NCBI GenBank assembly: GCA_900769945.1
Contig: CAAGIO010000001.1
Span: 1 to 27,145, forward strand
Reading direction: 5' to 3'
Source: Bacteroidales bacterium
GTDB lineage: Bacteria; Bacteroidota; Bacteroidia; Bacteroidales; F082
DNA length: 27,145 nucleotides
The stretch's first letter is position 1. Each line of letters opens with the position of its first letter. The notes under the pieces were generated by a model. That model worked only from the letters and a program-made list of their open reading frames with translations, did no database searches and had not been told where the DNA came from. Positions 25,295-27,145 of this stretch are shown here, piece by piece. Made by a program: the position numbers and the translations under genes.

Positions 25295-25685
25295 GCGCAT
25301 CTATCCTCCCATTCTCTACCTTATAGCAAAACATTGTCTTTCCGTTGGTTAACGTGAGAAATCTCACTTTCAGCCCAGAGTAATATCTTATTGCTTGGTC
25401 TAAAACTTTTTCGGTTATTGGCACTGATTCAGCCTTGCACTCCACTATCATCTGCGGCTCACCTAACTTATTGAAAACCACGATGTCGCATCTTTTCGGA
25501 AGGCTATTAACCTTGATAGCATACTCAACAGCAATAAGTCCTGCAGGAAACTTTTGTGTCTCTACTAAATAATGCAGCATCTTTTGACGAACCTGCTCCT
25601 CTGGGGTTAATGAAACCCATTGCCTCCGAAGCGGATCGAAGACAACTACTTTTTCATCAATCAAAGACGTTTTGAACCATTCCAT
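25269..25685 (-). CDS. HsdR N-terminal-like PD-(D/E)xK protein, standalone
   Basis: A 138-residue protein resembling the N-terminal nuclease domain of type I restriction subunit HsdR (HSDR_N_2-type), found alone in many Bacteroidetes. The nuclease-fold motif is visible as Asp67 in KRCDIVVF, then Glu82-x-Lys84 in MIVECKAESVPI, with a downstream QAIRYY resembling the QxxxY motif. The opening VFDPLRRQWVSLTPEEQVRQ is typical of this small family. No helicase, methylase or specificity gene is nearby, so a working restriction system is not supported; a housekeeping nuclease or nucleic-acid-binding role is more likely but unproven. Its 3' end overlaps the PAP2 gene by 26 bases. An imperfect -7-like GGtaTTTG ends four bases before its ATG. 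Confidence 0.85.
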   Translation of the reverse strand: MEWFKTSLIDEKVVVFDPLRRQWVSLTPEEQVRQKMLHYLVETQKFPAGLIAVEYAIKVNSLPKRCDIVVFNKLGEPQMIVECKAESVPITEKVLDQAIRYYSGLKVRFLTLTNGKTMFCYKVENGRIDALSEFPNLF

Positions 25686-25722
25686 AATGCAAATACCTAT
25701 TAAACCGTCATTCCGAGCAGCG

Positions 25723-26367
25723 TCACTTATCCTCTAATATCGCAGCCAGATTACTATTATCCGACTTATCTCCCAACATCTCCTTGATTTTCAGCTTCCG
25801 TTTGAAGATTGCGCTCTCCGAAACATCATAAATCTCCGATAATTCCGACGTTGAAAGCCGTGATTTCACCAAACAGCAAAACTTAAAATCTTTAGCGGAA
25901 AGTCCATGGTTATTCAGAAACTCTACTAATGTTGGGAAGACCCCTGAAACAGCATCGCACAACTCGTTAATCTCATGTTCCTCAAGAGCTTCAAGCTTCA
26001 TTTGTCTGACTGTTGAGAAATAGCCTTTCTGACAGAACTTTTTATTTATGTCCTTGTGCCTCAAGAGTTCATATTTCAACGAGGCATCTTGTTCTACCGG
26101 TTCCACTTCCACTTCATTGCCGCGATGTTTTTTCAAAATATATCTTACAATAAAAAACACGCCAAGAGCAAGCCCAAGAGCGACACCTATCCACCATAAG
26201 CCTTTACCGCTTTGGATATCAATATCTTCAGCCACTGCCACATCTTCCGGCATAATTGCGATACGATAGCTCATAGTTCCAGTCTCTTTGCCAGTAGTCC
26301 CTAAAAATTCCACCTGACCATCCGCCAAATTATTAATAATTGTATGATGTATAGAGTCGTTATCCAT
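25723..26367 (-). CDS. Single-pass membrane protein with C-terminal helix-turn-helix domain
   Basis: Probable membrane-anchored transcription regulator of 214 residues; no named family recognised. Residues 1-56 are mostly polar and acidic, a membrane helix spans about 57-78 (GLWWIGVALGLALGVFFIV) and is followed by KKHR, which by the positive-inside rule puts the C-terminus in the cytoplasm. Residues of about 156-197 (LSAKDFKFCCLVKSRLSTSELSEIYDVSESAIFKRKLKI, given in part) look like the LuxR-like helix-turn-helix found at the end of many Bacteroidales membrane regulators. No signal peptide. An in-frame extension to 26499 is rejected because an exact -7 box (26376-26383) lies inside it, eight bases before the ATG at 26367. 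It is divergent from the small exported genes that start at 26593. Confidence 0.75.
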   Translation of the reverse strand: MDNDSIHHTIINNLADGQVEFLGTTGKETGTMSYRIAIMPEDVAVAEDIDIQSGKGLWWIGVALGLALGVFFIVRYILKKHRGNEVEVEPVEQDASLKYELLRHKDINKKFCQKGYFSTVRQMKLEALEEHEINELCDAVSGVFPTLVEFLNNHGLSAKDFKFCCLVKSRLSTSELSEIYDVSESAIFKRKLKIKEMLGDKSDNSNLAAILEDK

Positions 26368-26375
26368 TTTTTTTG

Positions 26376-26383
26376 CAAAGATA
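26376..26383 (-). promoter_or_regulatory. -7 box (TAtcTTTG) for the membrane HTH gene
   Basis: On the minus strand TATCTTTG is followed by eight bases (CAAAAAAA) and the ATG at 26367. It fixes the start of the gene and again predicts a very short leader. Confidence 0.6.
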
Positions 26384-26592
26384 ATCATTTCTAATGCTTT
26401 TCTAAAAAAATTCCACCATTTTCCAGGATTCCACACCACTAAATTTTGTAATTGATTGTATTTCATTTGTTTATAATTTATTTTCCAGCATTTTTCCAAT
26501 ACACTTCCATAGTTTTCAGAAATAATATATGCAATTTTGTAATCGAAAGCGGATGCAGAAAAGCTTCATAAGCTCAATTAAAAAAATATAAT

Positions 26593-26933
26593 ATGATAAA
26601 ATTCAAGAAAGGACTTTTGGCACTTACAACACTAACATTGTTGTCGGCTTATGTTTTTGCAAAAAATGACGGCACAAAAAAGATCCGTTTGCTCCCAAAC
26701 AGACCGAAACGCCAACCACCGAAATGGATGTCTTTGGCACTTTTTTCTCTGTTTCCATTAATCCGGAAGTTATCACCATTGTATGCCAAAAGAACCAAGG
26801 CCACTGCTTTTCAATCCATGACAACAAATTAGAGATTTACACTAACACGGGTAAGAACGAGAACTATAATGTCTCAAGTGTCACTCAAATCAATGACAGA
26901 GGAGAAAACTCTGAATATATAATAGGTGAATAA
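26593..26933 (+). CDS. Small exported protein, reading frame broken by a -1 shift
   Basis: The ATG at 26593 opens with a signal peptide (MIKFKKGLLALTTLTLLSAYVFA, likely cleavage after residue 23). Without a shift this frame gives a basic, implausible tail and stops at 26832. The -1 frame is open from 26670 to 26933 and gives a natural-looking continuation (DPFAPKQTETPTTEMDVFG, then VITIVCQKNQGHCFSIHDN). The joint product would be 113 residues: 30 from the first frame and 83 from the second. The switch point fits the heptamer A-AAA-AAG at 26676-26682. Either one A has been lost from the A run (mutation or assembly error) or the ribosome shifts. Independent translation from the ATG at 26724 would lack a signal peptide. 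No family recognised. Confidence 0.6.
26676..26682 (+). other. A-AAA-AAG slippery heptamer, possible -1 frameshift site
   Basis: In the zero frame the codons are ACA AAA AAG, so the seven bases are the classic X-XXY-YYZ heptamer A-AAA-AAG, the same as in E. coli dnaX. A -1 shift here lands exactly in the downstream open frame. A five-base-pair hairpin, GTTTG (26687-26691) with CAAAC (26696-26700) and a four-base loop, follows after a four-base gap. The stem is weak and the gap slightly short for a stimulatory element. Confidence 0.35.
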
Positions 26934-26984
26934 CTTAACATTTTATTAAATTCAAAAATTCTTTAACATTTAAAATCTTAAATA

Positions 26985-27074
26985 ATGGCTACAAAAATGA
27001 AACTCCTCACCACATTAGCGACACTGCTCATCGCGGCGGCAGGCGTCATGACTTTCCTATCTCCAATACTTTGA
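26985..27074 (+). CDS. 29-residue hydrophobic peptide
   Basis: A short complete frame reads MATKMKLLTTLATLLIAAAG, then VMTFLSPIL and TGA. It has a basic start and a long hydrophobic core, like a signal peptide or single membrane helix without a mature domain. The 51-base spacer from the previous stop is AT-rich, and the ATG follows an A-rich stretch, as for neighbouring genes. Similar tiny hydrophobic proteins occur in Bacteroidales, but no named family was recognised. A chance frame cannot be excluded. Confidence 0.45.
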   Translation: MATKMKLLTTLATLLIAAAGVMTFLSPIL

Positions 27075-27126
27075 AACACAACAAACATCACGCGACCTGT
27101 AGCACCACTATCGTTTCTCTATAAAT

Positions 27127-27134
27127 TAGTTTTG
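27127..27134 (+). promoter_or_regulatory. -7 box (TAgtTTTG) at the right edge
   Basis: TAGTTTTG matches TAnnTTTG and is followed after two bases (CA) by ATG at 27137. The arrangement copies that of the RNase H, MATE and deacetylase genes, so a gene probably starts here and runs out of the window. Confidence 0.4.
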
Positions 27135-27136
27135 CA

Positions 27137-27145
27137 ATGCCTGAA
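27137..27145 (+). CDS. Possible gene start cut by the window edge
   Basis: Only three codons (ATG CCT GAA) are visible. The sole support is the exact -7 box just upstream with the short spacing seen elsewhere in this window. No function can be inferred. Confidence 0.25.

Noticed and set aside
25269..25685. Part of a type I restriction-modification locus
   Set aside because: No helicase, methylase or specificity gene is present; the small standalone HsdR-N-like protein is common in this phylum.
26368..26499. 44-residue N-terminal extension of the membrane HTH protein
   Set aside because: It contains an exact TATCTTTG box eight bases before the internal ATG and looks like translated AT-rich spacer.
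27075..27145. Open frame continuing after the stop of the 29-residue peptide, suggesting readthrough
   Set aside because: Seventy open bases are not significant, and a promoter-like box for another frame lies within it.

Overview
The window reads as chromosomal DNA from a member of the Bacteroidetes, most likely order Bacteroidales. Four signals point there: many Bacteroides-type -7 boxes (TAnnTTTG) in front of genes without clear Shine-Dalgarno sites; proteins with C-terminal type IX secretion (T9SS) sorting domains; a GldH lipoprotein in a ricT-gldH-PBP1A string; and a two-subunit B12-dependent methylmalonyl-CoA mutase. The genus cannot be fixed from the sequence alone. No phage, transposon, CRISPR array, rRNA or tRNA was recognised. 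No gene-free stretch exceeds about 300 bases; the largest are 12047-12322, 26368-26592 and 2000-2209, and each is described in the features.

Layout. 2-1999 (+): recG, cut by the left window edge. 2210-2857 (-): polysaccharide deacetylase. 2933-5777 (+): a tight four-gene run of phosphoglycerate mutase, metallophosphatase, TatD-type hydrolase and TcdA-like tRNA-modifying enzyme. 5781-7167 (-): RNase HI with a viroplasmin-like N-terminus, followed one base later by an unrecognised Cys-rich protein. 7287-12046 (-): mutA and mutB with a secreted T9SS-type protein gene lodged between them. 12323-15414 (+): a 922-residue T9SS-type surface protein with an InlB-like repeat, then a 91-residue exported protein with a C-terminal sorting-signal look-alike. 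15418-16329 (-): EamA transporter. 16459-17685 (+): COG0523 metal-chaperone GTPase with a His/Glu-rich insert. 17759-19144 (-): MATE efflux pump. 19229-25294 (+): ricT, gldH, penicillin-binding protein 1A, obgE and a PAP2 phosphatase. 25269-25685 (-): orphan HsdR N-terminal-like nuclease-fold protein. 25723-26367 (-): membrane-anchored helix-turn-helix protein. 26593-27145 (+): a small exported protein whose frame is broken at an A-rich slippery heptamer, a 29-residue hydrophobic peptide, and the probable start of another gene.

Most of the window is core metabolism (glycolysis, propionate/succinate interconversion), genome maintenance (RecG, RNase H), envelope building (PBP1A, PAP2, deacetylase) and GTPase-dependent ribosome biogenesis. 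The less ordinary parts are the T9SS cargo gene inside the mutase operon, the paired surface-protein genes at 12323-15414, the right-hand cluster of a membrane HTH protein next to tiny exported peptides with a possible -1 frameshift site, and a repeated arrangement in which the -7 box lies only 2-8 bases from the start codon, suggesting leaderless or nearly leaderless mRNAs.
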